Assembly: GCA_035604595.1 (NCBI GenBank)
Contig: DATNIE010000006.1
Location: 1 to 63,819 of the forward strand
Length of the DNA stretch: 63,819 nucleotides
Reading direction: 5' to 3'
DNA from: CAIKZZ01 sp035604595
GTDB taxonomy: Bacteria; Pseudomonadota; Gammaproteobacteria; Steroidobacterales; Steroidobacteraceae
The notes under the pieces are model-generated. The model did no database searches. It saw only the letters and a list, made by a program, of their open reading frames with translations, and had not been told where the DNA came from. Below, in pieces: positions 43,688 through 53,296 of this stretch (its first letter is position 1; each line of letters begins with the position of its first letter). The position numbers and the translations under genes are program-made.

Positions 43688-46600
43688 ATGAGCCGCGCGC
43701 GCCGGATCTGGAAGTGGGCGGCAGCACTCATCGGCGCAGTGCTGGTGGTGCTCGCGGTCGGCATCGGCGGCCTGCGTCTCTGGCTCGAGCATTCACCGGA
43801 CATTCCGCCCCAGGTCGTTGCCCGCGTCGAGCGGCTGACGGGCCTCAGCTTCGCATTCGCGCGCCTCGATGCGCGCCTCGGGCTGCACGGTCCGGAACTC
43901 GTGTTCAGAGATGCCAGCATCAGGGTACCGGGGCAGCACGATGCGCTGGTCACGGCGCGGGCGGGCCGGGTCGGCTTCGACGTGTGGCGGTCGCTGAAGA
44001 CGCGCCGGCTCGCCGCCGGACGGGTCGTGCTCGAAGGCGCGCGCCTCTACGTCTATGTGACGCCGGACGGCATCGAGCTGCGCGGCCAGGGCGAGCTCGC
44101 CACCACCGCGAGCGGCGCGCACCTGGCGCTCGGCGATCTGCCGGTCGGTCGCGTGCGCATCGAGGACTCGAGTGTCACGGTGCAGGACCTCAGGGTCGCC
44201 TCGCGGCCGTTGCGGATCGACCGAGTGCAACTCGACCTCGACCGAGACCCGAACGCTCTGACGCTGTCCGGCGGCGTGCGTCTGCCGGAGGCGCTCGGCG
44301 CGCGGCTCGACCTCGAGGCGCGCCTGGAGGGGGATCTCGCGGCGCCGTCGAGCCTCGCCTGGCGGGCGAACGTCGAGCTCGCGCACGCCTCGCTCGCCGG
44401 CTGGACGGCGCTCGTGCCACAGTGGCCGTGGCTGCCGCCCGAGGGTCGTGGTGATCTGCAGGTGATCGCGAGCGGCCGCGGCGCCGACCTCGCCCATGCC
44501 TCGGCGAGCTTTGCGCTCGAGCGCGTTGTCATGGTCGGGCAACCCGGTGCGCCGCCGCCGCAGCTCGCCGAGCTCGCCGGCGCGATCGACGTCCACCACC
44601 AGGCCGGGCACTGGGTCGCATCCGGGCGCGACCTGACGGTCGATCCGGGTCACGATGCGTGGCGCCACGGCGAGTTTGATCTGTCACTCGTCATTGACGA
44701 CGCCGGGTTGGCGGGCGTGCACTTGACCTCGCCGTCGATCCGCCTCGAGGCGGTCAGTGCGTTGGTGGCGCTGCTGCCGCAGGGCGTCGCGCGCGAGGCC
44801 GGCACGGCGCTCGCTCCGCGCGGTGGCGTGACGCTGGTCGACCTCGGCCTCACGCGCGGAACGCAGCCGACCGAGTGGCGTGTGGACGGCGGCCTGAAGT
44901 TCACCGGGCTCGGCATCGGCGCCTGGCATGCGGTGCCGGGTGTGACCGGCATCGATGGCGAGCTGACGGCGCACGGTGCCAGCGGTCGCGTGCAGGTCCG
45001 CTCGACTGCCTTCACGCTCGATCTGCAGCACTTCCTGCGCGCGCCGGTCAGCGCCGCGGAAGTCGGCGCGACGCTCGACTGGTGGTGGCGGCCGGACGGC
45101 TGGCGGTTCGCCGTCGACGACGCCCGCGTCCGGTCGCCCGACGGCAGCGGCAGCGGCACGGCCCGCCTGTGGCTGCCGGCGAACGGGGAGTCCCCGCGGC
45201 TGGTGCTGGACCTTAAGCTTACCGACATCGACGCGCGCGCCGCGACCCGGTATTTGCCGGCCAAGACCATTCCGGCAGCGGTGATGGACTGGCTCGACCA
45301 GGCCTTCCTCGCGGGGCGCGTCACGGATGTGCGCTTCGAACTTGTCGGCCCGACGCGCGAGTTCCCGTTCCGCGACGGCGGTGGGCTGTTCCGCATCCGG
45401 GTGCCATTCTCCGGCATGCGCATCCACTACCAGGACGGCTACGCCGACATCGAGGACGCAACCGGCGAGGCCGAGTTCAGGAACCAGGGCTTCACCGCGC
45501 ATGCCTCCCACGCACGGGTCGGCGGGCTCGAGGTCGCGAACGGCAGCGCCGCGATGCCGGACTTCGGCGCGGCCGAGCTCATCGCCAGCGCCGTTGCGCA
45601 CGGCGATGCGAGCGATGCGCTCGCGTTTCTGCAGTCCTCCCCGCTGGGACCGAAGCTCGGGCCCTATTTCATGAAGGTCGCTGGTCATGGGCCGCTGTCG
45701 GCCGATGTCACGCTCGACCTGCCGTTCAAGCGCCTCGCCGAGCGTCACGTCGGGGTCGCGGGCCGTCTCGAGGGTGCGAGCGCGCGGCTGCCGGGACTGC
45801 GCGATGAGGTCACCGCTCTGACGGGCGCCTTTACGCTGCGCGACCTCGAGCTCGAGGTCCCGGGAATCACGGCGACGATGCTCGGTGGCGAGGTCAGCGC
45901 GACCGCGCGGACCGTGGCGGGCCCGACCGGACTCGCCGGTGACCGCGTGCTGGTCGTCGAGGCGCACGGTCGCGCCGCCGGCGGGCAACTGCAGCCGCTC
46001 CTCGGCATCACCCGCGGCCAGTGGCTCGTTGGCGACTTCGGCTGGCACGCGCAGGCGCGACTGCCGCGCTACGAGTGGCGGCCGCCACCCGGGCCGCCGC
46101 CAGCCACCGCCCCGCCGGATGCAACGCCGGTCCCGCAAGAGATACAGATCCGTCCGCTCCCGGTCACGGTGCACGTCGACTCAAGCCTCGAGGGGCTCGC
46201 GATCAGCCTGCCCGCGCCGCTCGCCAAGCCCGCCGACGAGGCGCGCGCCGCGCGGCTGGACCTCGTGATCGATCCCGGGCTCGAGTCCGGCGCGCCGCCG
46301 CTGCCACGGAGGTTCAGGTCGCGCGATCTGCCGCGCGCACCGACGCTGGCAGCGCGCATCCAGCTCGGCCGCGACACGGGCACGCTCGAGTGGAGTCACG
46401 ACGGCGAGTACGCGCTCAGGCGCGGTACGCTGCGCTTCGGTGGCGGCACTGCAGTGCTCCGCGACGCGAGCGGCGTGTGGCTCGAGGGGCGCCTGGCGGA
46501 CTACGACCTGTCGGCTTGGCTTGCCGTGCAGCTGACGGAGGGTCCTGGCACGGCCATCGGCGAGTATCTGCGCGGCGGTACCGTCGTGGTCGAGCGCTTC

Positions 46601-47671
46601 GGCATCTTTGGCTACCGCTTCCCGGAGGTTTCGCTGGCGCTCACGGCGGGCGCGGCCGAGTGGCGGGCCGAGGTCGACGGGCCGGCGGCGAAGGGCACGA
46701 TCGTGATCCCGTGGGAGCTGCGCGGCTCGCGGCCGCTGACGCTGGATCTCGAGCACCTCGTCCTCGGCGAGCGCCTCCCCGCCGGCAGCCCGGGCGAGGC
46801 GCGGACCGACCCGACGCAGCTGCCGGGCCTCGCCATCTCGGTCCACGACCTTGACGTACAGACGCGGCACGTCGGCTCGCTCGACGCGCAGGTGTCGCGC
46901 ACCGAGGACGGCCTGCAGCTCGACAGCGCGACGCTCAAGGGAGCCTCGTTCGAGGGGTCCGGCCGCGGCACGTGGGCGCTGACCTCGACGGGCCAGAGCA
47001 GCGTCGTGTCGTTCACGATCGCGAGCACCGACCTGCTCGACACGCTGACCGCATGGGGCTTCACGCCGACGCTGTCGGCCAAATCCGGAAAGGCGACCGG
47101 CGAGCTGCGCTGGCCCGGCGGCATCGACGGGGACGTGATCGGGCGTCTCGCGGGCAACGTGCGCATCGTCGTCAACGAGGGCCAGCTGATGACGGTCGCG
47201 CCGGGGGCCGGCCGGGTGCTCGGCCTGCTGTCGGTCGCGGCGCTGCCGCGCCGGCTGACGCTCGATTTCACCGACCTGACGGACAAGGGCTTCGCCTTCG
47301 ACTCGATCACCGGTGACTTCGAGTTCCGCGATGGCAATGCCTATACGAACAATCTGGTACTAAAAGGTCCCGCCGCGGAGATCGGCATCGTCGGCCGGAC
47401 AGGCCTCGATGCCAGGGACTACGACCAGACGGCCAAGGTGACCGGGCACTTCGGCGGGCCGCTGGCGGCTGCCGGCGCGCTCGCCGGCGGGCCGGCGGTC
47501 GGCGCGGCGCTGCTGCTGTTCTCGACGGTGTTCAAGGAGCCCCTGTCGGGCATCGCCCGAGGGTACTATCGAATCACGGGCACCTGGGAGCAACCGAAGG
47601 TCGAGCGGATCGGCGCCACTGCGGGGCGCGAGGCCACCCAGAGCGCCGCGACCAGCGGCGGCCCGCCGTGA
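43688..47671 (+). CDS. yhdP: YhdP family AsmA-like envelope protein
   Basis: A 1327-aa protein with one N-terminal membrane anchor (about residues 9-33) and a very long periplasmic part rich in beta structure. The order rng-yhdP-nitrilase-tldD and the C-terminal DUF3971/AsmA-like end (LNTRVGLLSVAALPRRL-like, with GPAAEIGIVGRTGL) identify it. In E. coli YhdP, TamB and YdbH together carry phospholipids to the outer membrane. It is the longest gene of the window. Codon use looks like its neighbours. Confidence 0.92.
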   Translation: MSRARRIWKWAAALIGAVLVVLAVGIGGLRLWLEHSPDIPPQVVARVERLTGLSFAFARLDARLGLHGPELVFRDASIRVPGQHDALVTARAGRVGFDVWRSLKTRRLAAGRVVLEGARLYVYVTPDGIELRGQGELATTASGAHLALGDLPVGRVRIEDSSVTVQDLRVASRPLRIDRVQLDLDRDPNALTLSGGVRLPEALGARLDLEARLEGDLAAPSSLAWRANVELAHASLAGWTALVPQWPWLPPEGRGDLQVIASGRGADLAHASASFALERVVMVGQPGAPPPQLAELAGAIDVHHQAGHWVASGRDLTVDPGHDAWRHGEFDLSLVIDDAGLAGVHLTSPSIRLEAVSALVALLPQGVAREAGTALAPRGGVTLVDLGLTRGTQPTEWRVDGGLKFTGLGIGAWHAVPGVTGIDGELTAHGASGRVQVRSTAFTLDLQHFLRAPVSAAEVGATLDWWWRPDGWRFAVDDARVRSPDGSGSGTARLWLPANGESPRLVLDLKLTDIDARAATRYLPAKTIPAAVMDWLDQAFLAGRVTDVRFELVGPTREFPFRDGGGLFRIRVPFSGMRIHYQDGYADIEDATGEAEFRNQGFTAHASHARVGGLEVANGSAAMPDFGAAELIASAVAHGDASDALAFLQSSPLGPKLGPYFMKVAGHGPLSADVTLDLPFKRLAERHVGVAGRLEGASARLPGLRDEVTALTGAFTLRDLELEVPGITATMLGGEVSATARTVAGPTGLAGDRVLVVEAHGRAAGGQLQPLLGITRGQWLVGDFGWHAQARLPRYEWRPPPGPPPATAPPDATPVPQEIQIRPLPVTVHVDSSLEGLAISLPAPLAKPADEARAARLDLVIDPGLESGAPPLPRRFRSRDLPRAPTLAARIQLGRDTGTLEWSHDGEYALRRGTLRFGGGTAVLRDASGVWLEGRLADYDLSAWLAVQLTEGPGTAIGEYLRGGTVVVERFGIFGYRFPEVSLALTAGAAEWRAEVDGPAAKGTIVIPWELRGSRPLTLDLEHLVLGERLPAGSPGEARTDPTQLPGLAISVHDLDVQTRHVGSLDAQVSRTEDGLQLDSATLKGASFEGSGRGTWALTSTGQSSVVSFTIASTDLLDTLTAWGFTPTLSAKSGKATGELRWPGGIDGDVIGRLAGNVRIVVNEGQLMTVAPGAGRVLGLLSVAALPRRLTLDFTDLTDKGFAFDSITGDFEFRDGNAYTNNLVLKGPAAEIGIVGRTGLDARDYDQTAKVTGHFGGPLAAAGALAGGPAVGAALLLFSTVFKEPLSGIARGYYRITGTWEQPKVERIGATAGREATQSAATSGGPP

Positions 47672-47687
47672 GGAGGCCGACTTGACG

Positions 47688-48503
47688 ATGTTTGCCGCCA
47701 TCCAGATGACCTCCGGCCCGGACGTCGGCGCCAACCTCGCGGTCGCGGGCACGCTGCTCGCCGAGGCGAGCGCGGCGGGGGCGACGGTGGCGCTGCTGCC
47801 CGAGAACTTCAACTTCATCGGCCGGCGCGACGCCGACAAGCGCACCGTGGCCGAGGTGGTCGGCTCGGGTGCGACCCAAGACCTCCTGGCACGCAGCGCC
47901 GCGACGCTCGGGCTGTGGATCATCGCCGGCACCCAGCCGCTCGCCGCCGCCGACCGCGATGGCCGGGTCACGAACTCGTGTCTGGTGTACGACGCGAGCG
48001 GCCGCTGCGTCGCACGCTACGACAAGATTCACCTGTTCGACGTCGACGTTCCCGAGAAACCCAAGGAGAGCTACCGGGAGAGCGCGCACGTCGCGCCGGG
48101 CCACGAGGTCGTGCTGATCGACACACCGGCCGGGCGCGTCGGCCTCAGCGTGTGCTACGACGTGCGCTTCCCCGAGCTCTACCGGCGCCTCAGCGCCGCC
48201 GGCGCCGAGATCCTGGTCGTGCCCTCCGCATTCACCGTCCCGACCGGCCGCGCGCACTGGGAGACGCTGCTGCGGGCGCGGGCGATCGAGAACCTCTGCT
48301 ACGTGGTGGCGGCCGCGCAGTCCGGCGTGCACCCGAACGGCCGCGAGACCTACGGCGACAGCCTGATCATCGACTACTGGGGCCGGGTGCTGACCCGACT
48401 GCCGCGCGGCAGCGGAGTCGTCACCGCGGGCATCGACCGGGCGGCGATGGCCGCCACGCGAGCCGGCTTCCCGTCGCTCGCGCATCGCGTCTTCAACTCC
48501 TGA
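47688..48503 (+). CDS. Carbon-nitrogen hydrolase (Nit1/deaminated glutathione amidase type)
   Basis: A nitrilase-superfamily amidase. The catalytic triad is Glu39 (LLPENFN), Lys113 (YDKIHLFD) and Cys156 (GLSVCYDVRFPEL). The 271-aa length and the FPSLAHRVF-like end fit the Nit group that repairs deaminated glutathione. An AGGAGG lies 11 nt before the ATG used; a TTG at 47682 is closer to it and is an alternative start. It lies between yhdP and tldD, as in many gammaproteobacteria. Confidence 0.9.
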   Translation: MFAAIQMTSGPDVGANLAVAGTLLAEASAAGATVALLPENFNFIGRRDADKRTVAEVVGSGATQDLLARSAATLGLWIIAGTQPLAAADRDGRVTNSCLVYDASGRCVARYDKIHLFDVDVPEKPKESYRESAHVAPGHEVVLIDTPAGRVGLSVCYDVRFPELYRRLSAAGAEILVVPSAFTVPTGRAHWETLLRARAIENLCYVVAAAQSGVHPNGRETYGDSLIIDYWGRVLTRLPRGSGVVTAGIDRAAMAATRAGFPSLAHRVFNS

Positions 48504-48516
48504 GGCACGGGCAGAC

Positions 48517-49992
48517 ATGGTGGCAGTACTGAAGGAACCGGACGCGCTCGACATCGCGCGCCGCAGCATTCTGGAGCCCGCTGGGCTCGACGTCGGCATG
48601 CTCGAGAGCGTGCTCGGCATCATCCACGCCTACGCGGTCGATGAGGGCGAGCTCTACTTCCAGATGGCGCGCGACGAGTCCTGGTCGCTCGAGGACGGGA
48701 TCGTCAAGGACGGTGCGCACAGCATCGACCAGGGCGTCGGCGTCCGGGCCATCGCCGGCGAGCGCACGGGCTTCGCCTACTCCGATGACATCGCGCTGCC
48801 GGCGCTGCAGGAAGCGGCGCGCGCGGCGCGCGCCATCGCCCGGCACGGCAGCGGCGGCACGGCGCCGGCGGGCCACGCCGTCGCCTCAGCGCGCGCCGTG
48901 ACCGGCCACCGGCTCTATCTGCCGGCGGACCCGATCGTGACGCTCGCCGATGCCGACAAGGTCGCCTTTCTGTTGCGCCTCGACCGCGAGGCCCGGCGCC
49001 TCGATCCGCGGGTCCGGCAGGTCATGGCGAGCCTCGCCGCCGTCCACGAGATCATCCTGGTTGCCAACTCGAACGGCACGCTCGCGGCCGACGTCCGCCC
49101 GCTCGTGCGCGTCAACGTCAGCGTCATCATGGAAGACGGCGGAAGGCACGAGCAGGGGTACGCCGGCATGGGCGGGCGCTACACGATCGCCGAGCTCGTC
49201 AAGGACGCGGCGGTTCACGACCTGCCGCGCCAGGCGGTACATGCCGCGAGCATCAACCTCGAGGCGGTCCCGACTCCGGCCGGGACCATGACCGTCGTAC
49301 TCGCGGGGGGCTGGCCCGGAGTGATGCTGCACGAGGCGGTCGGTCATCCGCTCGAGGGGGACTTCAACCGCAAGGGCACGTCGGCCTTCACGGGCCGGAT
49401 GGGCGAGACCGTGGCGAGCCCGCTGTGCACCGTGGTCGATGACGGCACGCTCGCCCGTCGCCGCGGCTCGCTCAACATCGATGACGAGGGCACGCCGACC
49501 CGGTGCACCACGCTGATCGAGAACGGCGTGCTGACAGGCTACATGCAGGACCGCCTGAACGCGCGACTGATGGGCATGCAGCCGACGGGCAATGGTCGCC
49601 GCGAGTCCTTCGCGCATGCGACGATGCCGCGGATGACCAATACCTACATGCTGGCGGGCCCGCACGATCCCGAGGAGATCATCCGCTCGGTCAAGCGGGG
49701 CCTGTACGCCGTGAACTTCGGCGGCGGCCAGGTGGATATCACCAGCGGCAAGTTCGTGTTCTCGGCCAACGAGGCCTACCTGATCGAGGACGGAAGGGTG
49801 ACCCGGCCCGTCAAGGGGGCCTCACTGATCGGCTCTGGTCCCGAGGTATTGCAGCGCGTGACGATGCTCGGCAACGACCTCAAGCTCGACGCCGGCGTCG
49901 GCAATTGCGGCAAGGAAGGCCAGACGGTTCCGGTCGGCGTGGGCCAGCCGACGATCAAGGTCGAGGCACTGACCGTCGGCGGCACGGGCTGA
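48517..49992 (+). CDS. tldD: Metalloprotease TldD
   Basis: TldD forms a heterodimeric metalloprotease with PmbA/TldE (53874-55208) that degrades unfolded peptides and matures modified peptides such as microcin B17. The 491-aa protein has the HExxxH zinc motif in MLHEAVGHPLEGD, a later GVLTGYMQDRLNAR segment and the C-terminal GNCGKEGQTVPVGVGQPT loop. It ends a run of same-strand genes starting at leuS (31514). Confidence 0.95.
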   Translation: MVAVLKEPDALDIARRSILEPAGLDVGMLESVLGIIHAYAVDEGELYFQMARDESWSLEDGIVKDGAHSIDQGVGVRAIAGERTGFAYSDDIALPALQEAARAARAIARHGSGGTAPAGHAVASARAVTGHRLYLPADPIVTLADADKVAFLLRLDREARRLDPRVRQVMASLAAVHEIILVANSNGTLAADVRPLVRVNVSVIMEDGGRHEQGYAGMGGRYTIAELVKDAAVHDLPRQAVHAASINLEAVPTPAGTMTVVLAGGWPGVMLHEAVGHPLEGDFNRKGTSAFTGRMGETVASPLCTVVDDGTLARRRGSLNIDDEGTPTRCTTLIENGVLTGYMQDRLNARLMGMQPTGNGRRESFAHATMPRMTNTYMLAGPHDPEEIIRSVKRGLYAVNFGGGQVDITSGKFVFSANEAYLIEDGRVTRPVKGASLIGSGPEVLQRVTMLGNDLKLDAGVGNCGKEGQTVPVGVGQPTIKVEALTVGGTG

Positions 49993-50041
49993 CAGCGAAG
50001 CCCGGCTGCCGCGATAATCAGCGGCCAGCGAGAGGATCCCG

Positions 50042-50263
50042 ATGTACCTGCCGCGCCGCCTGTACGAGCTGCTGCCGTACGCCTATGTCGTGGCAGGCCT
50101 GCTGCTGTGCATCGGCTCCTACCTGGGCAGCGGCTCGGTGTGGAGCAACTCGGCGTTCGCCGTCGGCGGGCTCGCGATCGTGGCAGGGGTCGTGCTGATC
50201 CTGCGGCGGCGCTCCTACCGCGACGACGCGGCGCGCTACGACCCGCATTCGCTCGACGACTGA
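50042..50263 (+). CDS. Small two-span membrane protein
   Basis: A 73-aa protein with two hydrophobic segments (about residues 10-28 and 36-54), a short glycine/serine loop and a charged tail ending in RRRSYRDDAARYDPHSLDD. Basic residues follow the second span, suggesting a cytosolic C-terminus. A GAGAGGATC site precedes the ATG. It lies 49 bp after tldD and is convergent with the FHA ATPase gene. No function is recognisable. Confidence 0.65.
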   Translation: MYLPRRLYELLPYAYVVAGLLLCIGSYLGSGSVWSNSAFAVGGLAIVAGVVLILRRRSYRDDAARYDPHSLDD

Positions 50264-50278
50264 CGCACCCCTCGCCGC

Positions 50279-51565
50279 TCAGTGCGGCCGGTTGGCGGGC
50301 TGCTCGAGCAGGGCGTCGGCGCTCAGCTCGTCCTGCGAGCCGCCCGCTGCCGGCTCGGCCGGTATTTTCCCGACGGTGTCCGTGCCGTGCGGGCTGACCT
50401 CGCTGTACCTCAGCTCGTGCAGGCCGATGACGATCACATCGCCATCCCGCAGCACGTGACGCCGCACGCGCGTGCCCTTGAGCAGGATGCCGTTGGTGCT
50501 GTTCAGATCCTCGATGATTGCCGCTTCCGGCGACACCAGCAGCTGGCAGTGATGCCGGCTGATGTACTTCGAGTCGATCTGCAGGTCGTTCTCGGCCGTT
50601 CGCCCGATGAACATGCGACCGAGGCGCAGATCCCACGTGGCCACGGTCTGGCCGTCGGTCGCGACCGTCAGATGCCCGATCACTGTATCGGCAGAGGCGC
50701 GGCGGCGCGCCTGCGCGGGGCTGTCGGGACGCGGCACGCGGCTGGTGCCCCCGGCTTGCTCGGCCCAGCGCAGTTCCTCGGCCGCGGCCGCGACCTCGGC
50801 CGTGTCGACCGTGTCCTTGTCGATCGCGAAGGCGGCCATCATCGCTGTATCGCACAGCGTGTTGATGAGCCGCGGCACGCCCGCCGTGTAGTCATAGACG
50901 CGCGCCATGGCCTGCTGGGTGAGGATCTCGCGCCCGCCCGCGCCGGCGACCTCGAGCCGGTGCACGATGTAGGCGCAGGTCTCCTCTTTCGTGAGCGGCG
51001 TCAGGTGAAACCGCAGCCGGATGCGCTGCGTCAGCTGGGCGTGCTCCGGCGAATTGAGCTTGGCATCGAGCTCGGGCTGGCCCGCGAGGATGATCCTGAG
51101 CGTCTTGTCCTTGGTGGTCTCGACACCGGACAGCAGCCGGATTTCCTCGAGCACCCGGCCCGACAGGTTCTGCGCCTCGTCGACCACGAGCAGGACCTTG
51201 CGGCCGGCGGCGTACTGCTCGATCAGGAAATTGTTGAGAGTGGCGAGCAGCTCGGCCTTGGCCATCTTGAACGGCGAGAACCCGAACTGCACCAGCACGC
51301 CCTGCAGGAAGCCAAGGGGGCTGATCTGCGTCTGGTTCAGCTGGGCAATGATCACGTCCTTGTCCAGATCGCGCAGGAACGTCTCGATCAGCGTCGTCTT
51401 GCCGGACCCGATATCGCCGGTGATGACCACGAAGCCATCCGTGAACCAGATGGTCGACTCCATGTACGCCTTGGCGCGTGCATGCTGCTTCGACAGGTAG
51501 AGGAACTGCGGGTCCGGGCTCAACCGGAACGGCAGCTCCTTCAGACGGAACAGTTCGAGGTACAT
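50279..51565 (-). CDS. ExeA/GspA-type AAA ATPase with C-terminal FHA domain
   Basis: A 428-aa soluble protein. Residues 1-270 are an ExeA-like AAA ATPase: MYLELFRLKELPF start, Walker A GDIGSGKTT (50-58), Walker B VLLVVDEAQN (124-133) and the GVPRLINTLCDTAM sensor. After a Ser/Arg/Pro linker, residues about 310-390 are an FHA domain (GR 321-322, SRHH 336-339, NSTNG 355-359), which binds phosphothreonine. ExeA proteins help insert secretins or organise EPS machinery, but no partner genes are nearby. A GTG start 15 nt upstream is also open. Confidence 0.88.
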   Translation of the reverse strand: MYLELFRLKELPFRLSPDPQFLYLSKQHARAKAYMESTIWFTDGFVVITGDIGSGKTTLIETFLRDLDKDVIIAQLNQTQISPLGFLQGVLVQFGFSPFKMAKAELLATLNNFLIEQYAAGRKVLLVVDEAQNLSGRVLEEIRLLSGVETTKDKTLRIILAGQPELDAKLNSPEHAQLTQRIRLRFHLTPLTKEETCAYIVHRLEVAGAGGREILTQQAMARVYDYTAGVPRLINTLCDTAMMAAFAIDKDTVDTAEVAAAAEELRWAEQAGGTSRVPRPDSPAQARRRASADTVIGHLTVATDGQTVATWDLRLGRMFIGRTAENDLQIDSKYISRHHCQLLVSPEAAIIEDLNSTNGILLKGTRVRRHVLRDGDVIVIGLHELRYSEVSPHGTDTVGKIPAEPAAGGSQDELSADALLEQPANRPH

Positions 51566-51610
51566 CGTTGCGGCGCTCACCGGCCCGGCCAGGTACACCC
51601 CGGCAGCGCC

Positions 51611-51616
51611 ACTATA
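51611..51616 (-). promoter_or_regulatory. Candidate -10 (TATAGT) of the ExeA-FHA gene
   Basis: TATAGT on the minus strand lies 46 bp upstream of the ATG at 51565. A weak -35 (TTACCG) lies 18 bp further upstream. Position and the A+T-rich hexamer in GC-rich DNA support it, but the -35 is poor. Confidence 0.4.
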
Positions 51617-51705
51617 CGGTACCCCCCGAACAGGCGGTAAGACCGGAGTCTCGCTTGGCCTCGCCCGGCGGCTCTGGAGGCGGTCGGCGGCGCCCGACCG
51701 GCCGA

Positions 51706-52788
51706 TCAGCGCAGCCGCAGTACCCGCCGCAGGGCGCGGTCGCGCGCCGCGGCTGAGTCGGCAACGATCGTGGCGTGACCGAGCTTGCGGCCCGCTCGCG
51801 CATCGCGCTTGCCATAGACGTGCAGATGCAGATCCCGCTCCTTCAGCGCGCGCCCGACGGGCGGGAGGCGGCCGACGAAGTTGACCATCGCGCTGTAGCC
51901 GCGTGCCGATGGGTTGCCGAGCGGCAGCCCGCAGATCGCCCGCAGATGGTTCTCGAACTGGCTGGTCGTCGCACCCTCGATGGTCCAGTGACCGGAGTTG
52001 TGCACGCGCGGGGCCATCTCGTTGGCGATCAGACCGCCACGGGCCACGAAGAACTCGACCGCGAGGACGCCCGCGTAGCGGTAGCGCGAGAGGATCGCGC
52101 GCACATAGCGCTCGGCGGCGCGCTGCAGGCGCGCCGCGCGATACGGGGCCCGGCTCGAGGCGAGGATGCCGTGCTCGTGGACGTTCTCGGTCAGCGGGTA
52201 GCAGACGATCTCGCCGCGCGTGCTGCGCGCCGCGAGCAGCGACACCTCGTGCGTGAACTGCACGAAGCCCTCGTAGATCAGCGGCTGTCCGCCGAGCATC
52301 TGCCACGCTCGCTCGAGGTCCGACCTGCCTCGCAGCCGGGCCTGGCCCTTGCCGTCGTAGCCGAAGCGCCGCGTCTTCAGCACGCCTGGCAGCCCGATGC
52401 GCCGCACGGCCGCGTCGAGGTCCGAGCGGATGTCCACCGGCGCGAACGGCGGCGTCGGGATCCCCAGGTCGCGGAACACAGTCTTCTCGAGCAGCCGGTC
52501 TTGTGCGACCGCGAGGACATCGGGCTGCGGGTAGACCGGCGCGAACCGGGCGCAGGTCCTGAGCGATGCGACCGGAACGTTCTCCCAGTCGAAGGTCACG
52601 ACCGCGACGCGCCGGGCGAGAGTCGCGAGGCGCGCGTGGTCATCGAACTCGCCGGTCACGATCGGGCCCACCTGGCCGCCAGGCGCGTCGGCCGTCCGGT
52701 CGTAGAACTCGGCGTGGATTCCGAGCGGATAACCGGCCAGGGCCAGCATCCGCCCGAGCTGGCCGGCCCCGATGATCGCGACCTTCAC
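51706..52788 (-). CDS. purK: N5-carboxyaminoimidazole ribonucleotide synthase
   Basis: PurK is the ATP-grasp enzyme that carboxylates AIR to N5-CAIR in purine synthesis. The GTG start (KVAIIGAGQLGRMLALAGYPLG) overlaps the purE stop and gives 360 aa. The ATP-grasp segments KTRRFGYDGKGQARL, IYEGFVQFTHEVSLL and NEMAPRVHNSGHWTIEG are complete. A longer in-frame reading upstream is a shadow of purE. Confidence 0.95.
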   Translation of the reverse strand: MKVAIIGAGQLGRMLALAGYPLGIHAEFYDRTADAPGGQVGPIVTGEFDDHARLATLARRVAVVTFDWENVPVASLRTCARFAPVYPQPDVLAVAQDRLLEKTVFRDLGIPTPPFAPVDIRSDLDAAVRRIGLPGVLKTRRFGYDGKGQARLRGRSDLERAWQMLGGQPLIYEGFVQFTHEVSLLAARSTRGEIVCYPLTENVHEHGILASSRAPYRAARLQRAAERYVRAILSRYRYAGVLAVEFFVARGGLIANEMAPRVHNSGHWTIEGATTSQFENHLRAICGLPLGNPSARGYSAMVNFVGRLPPVGRALKERDLHLHVYGKRDARAGRKLGHATIVADSAAARDRALRRVLRLR

Positions 52789-53285
52789 GCGCCGGATCCG
52801 GACCGCGGATCGGGCTTGGCGAGCACGGCGGAGGTTTGCTCTCGGCGGAACCGTTCGAGCGCGGCGCCGATGGCAGGGTGCTTGTTGGCGAGGATCGCGG
52901 CCGCAAGCAACGCTGCGTTGGTGGCGCCCGCGGCGCCGATGGCGAGCGCGCCGACCGGAACACCCGCAGGCATCTGCACGATCGAGAGGAGCGAGTCGAG
53001 GCCGTTGAGTGTCCTCGACTGCACCGGCACGCCGAGCACCGGCAGCAGCGTCTTGGCGGCGGTCATGCCGGGCAGGTGGGCGGCCCCGCCCGCGCCGGCG
53101 ATCAGCACCTCGAGCCCACGGCCCTTGGCCGCGGCGGCGTACTCGAACAACAGGTCCGGCGTGCGGTGCGCGGAAATGACCCGCACCTCGTGCGCGATGC
53201 CGAGCTCGGTCAGCGTGTCGGCGGCGAGCTTGAGCGTCTCCCAGTCGGAAGACGAGCCCATGATGATGCCGACGAGTGGCTGCAT
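52785..53285 (-). CDS. purE: N5-carboxyaminoimidazole ribonucleotide mutase
   Basis: PurE converts N5-CAIR to CAIR, the step after PurK. The 166-aa protein has the MGSSSDWETLKLAADTL start, the catalytic SAHRTP motif and the GAGGAAHLPGMTA loop typical of class I PurE. The stop overlaps the purK start by 4 nt (GTGA), so the pair is coupled. purC lies 5.5 kb away at 58789. Confidence 0.95.
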   Translation of the reverse strand: MQPLVGIIMGSSSDWETLKLAADTLTELGIAHEVRVISAHRTPDLLFEYAAAAKGRGLEVLIAGAGGAAHLPGMTAAKTLLPVLGVPVQSRTLNGLDSLLSIVQMPAGVPVGALAIGAAGATNAALLAAAILANKHPAIGAALERFRREQTSAVLAKPDPRSGSGA

Positions 53286-53296
53286 GCCGAGCGATT

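Noticed and set aside
44684..46174. 496-codon minus-strand frame inside yhdP
   Set aside because: Low-complexity Arg/Asp/Gly translation with no motif; yhdP reads continuously in its own frame.
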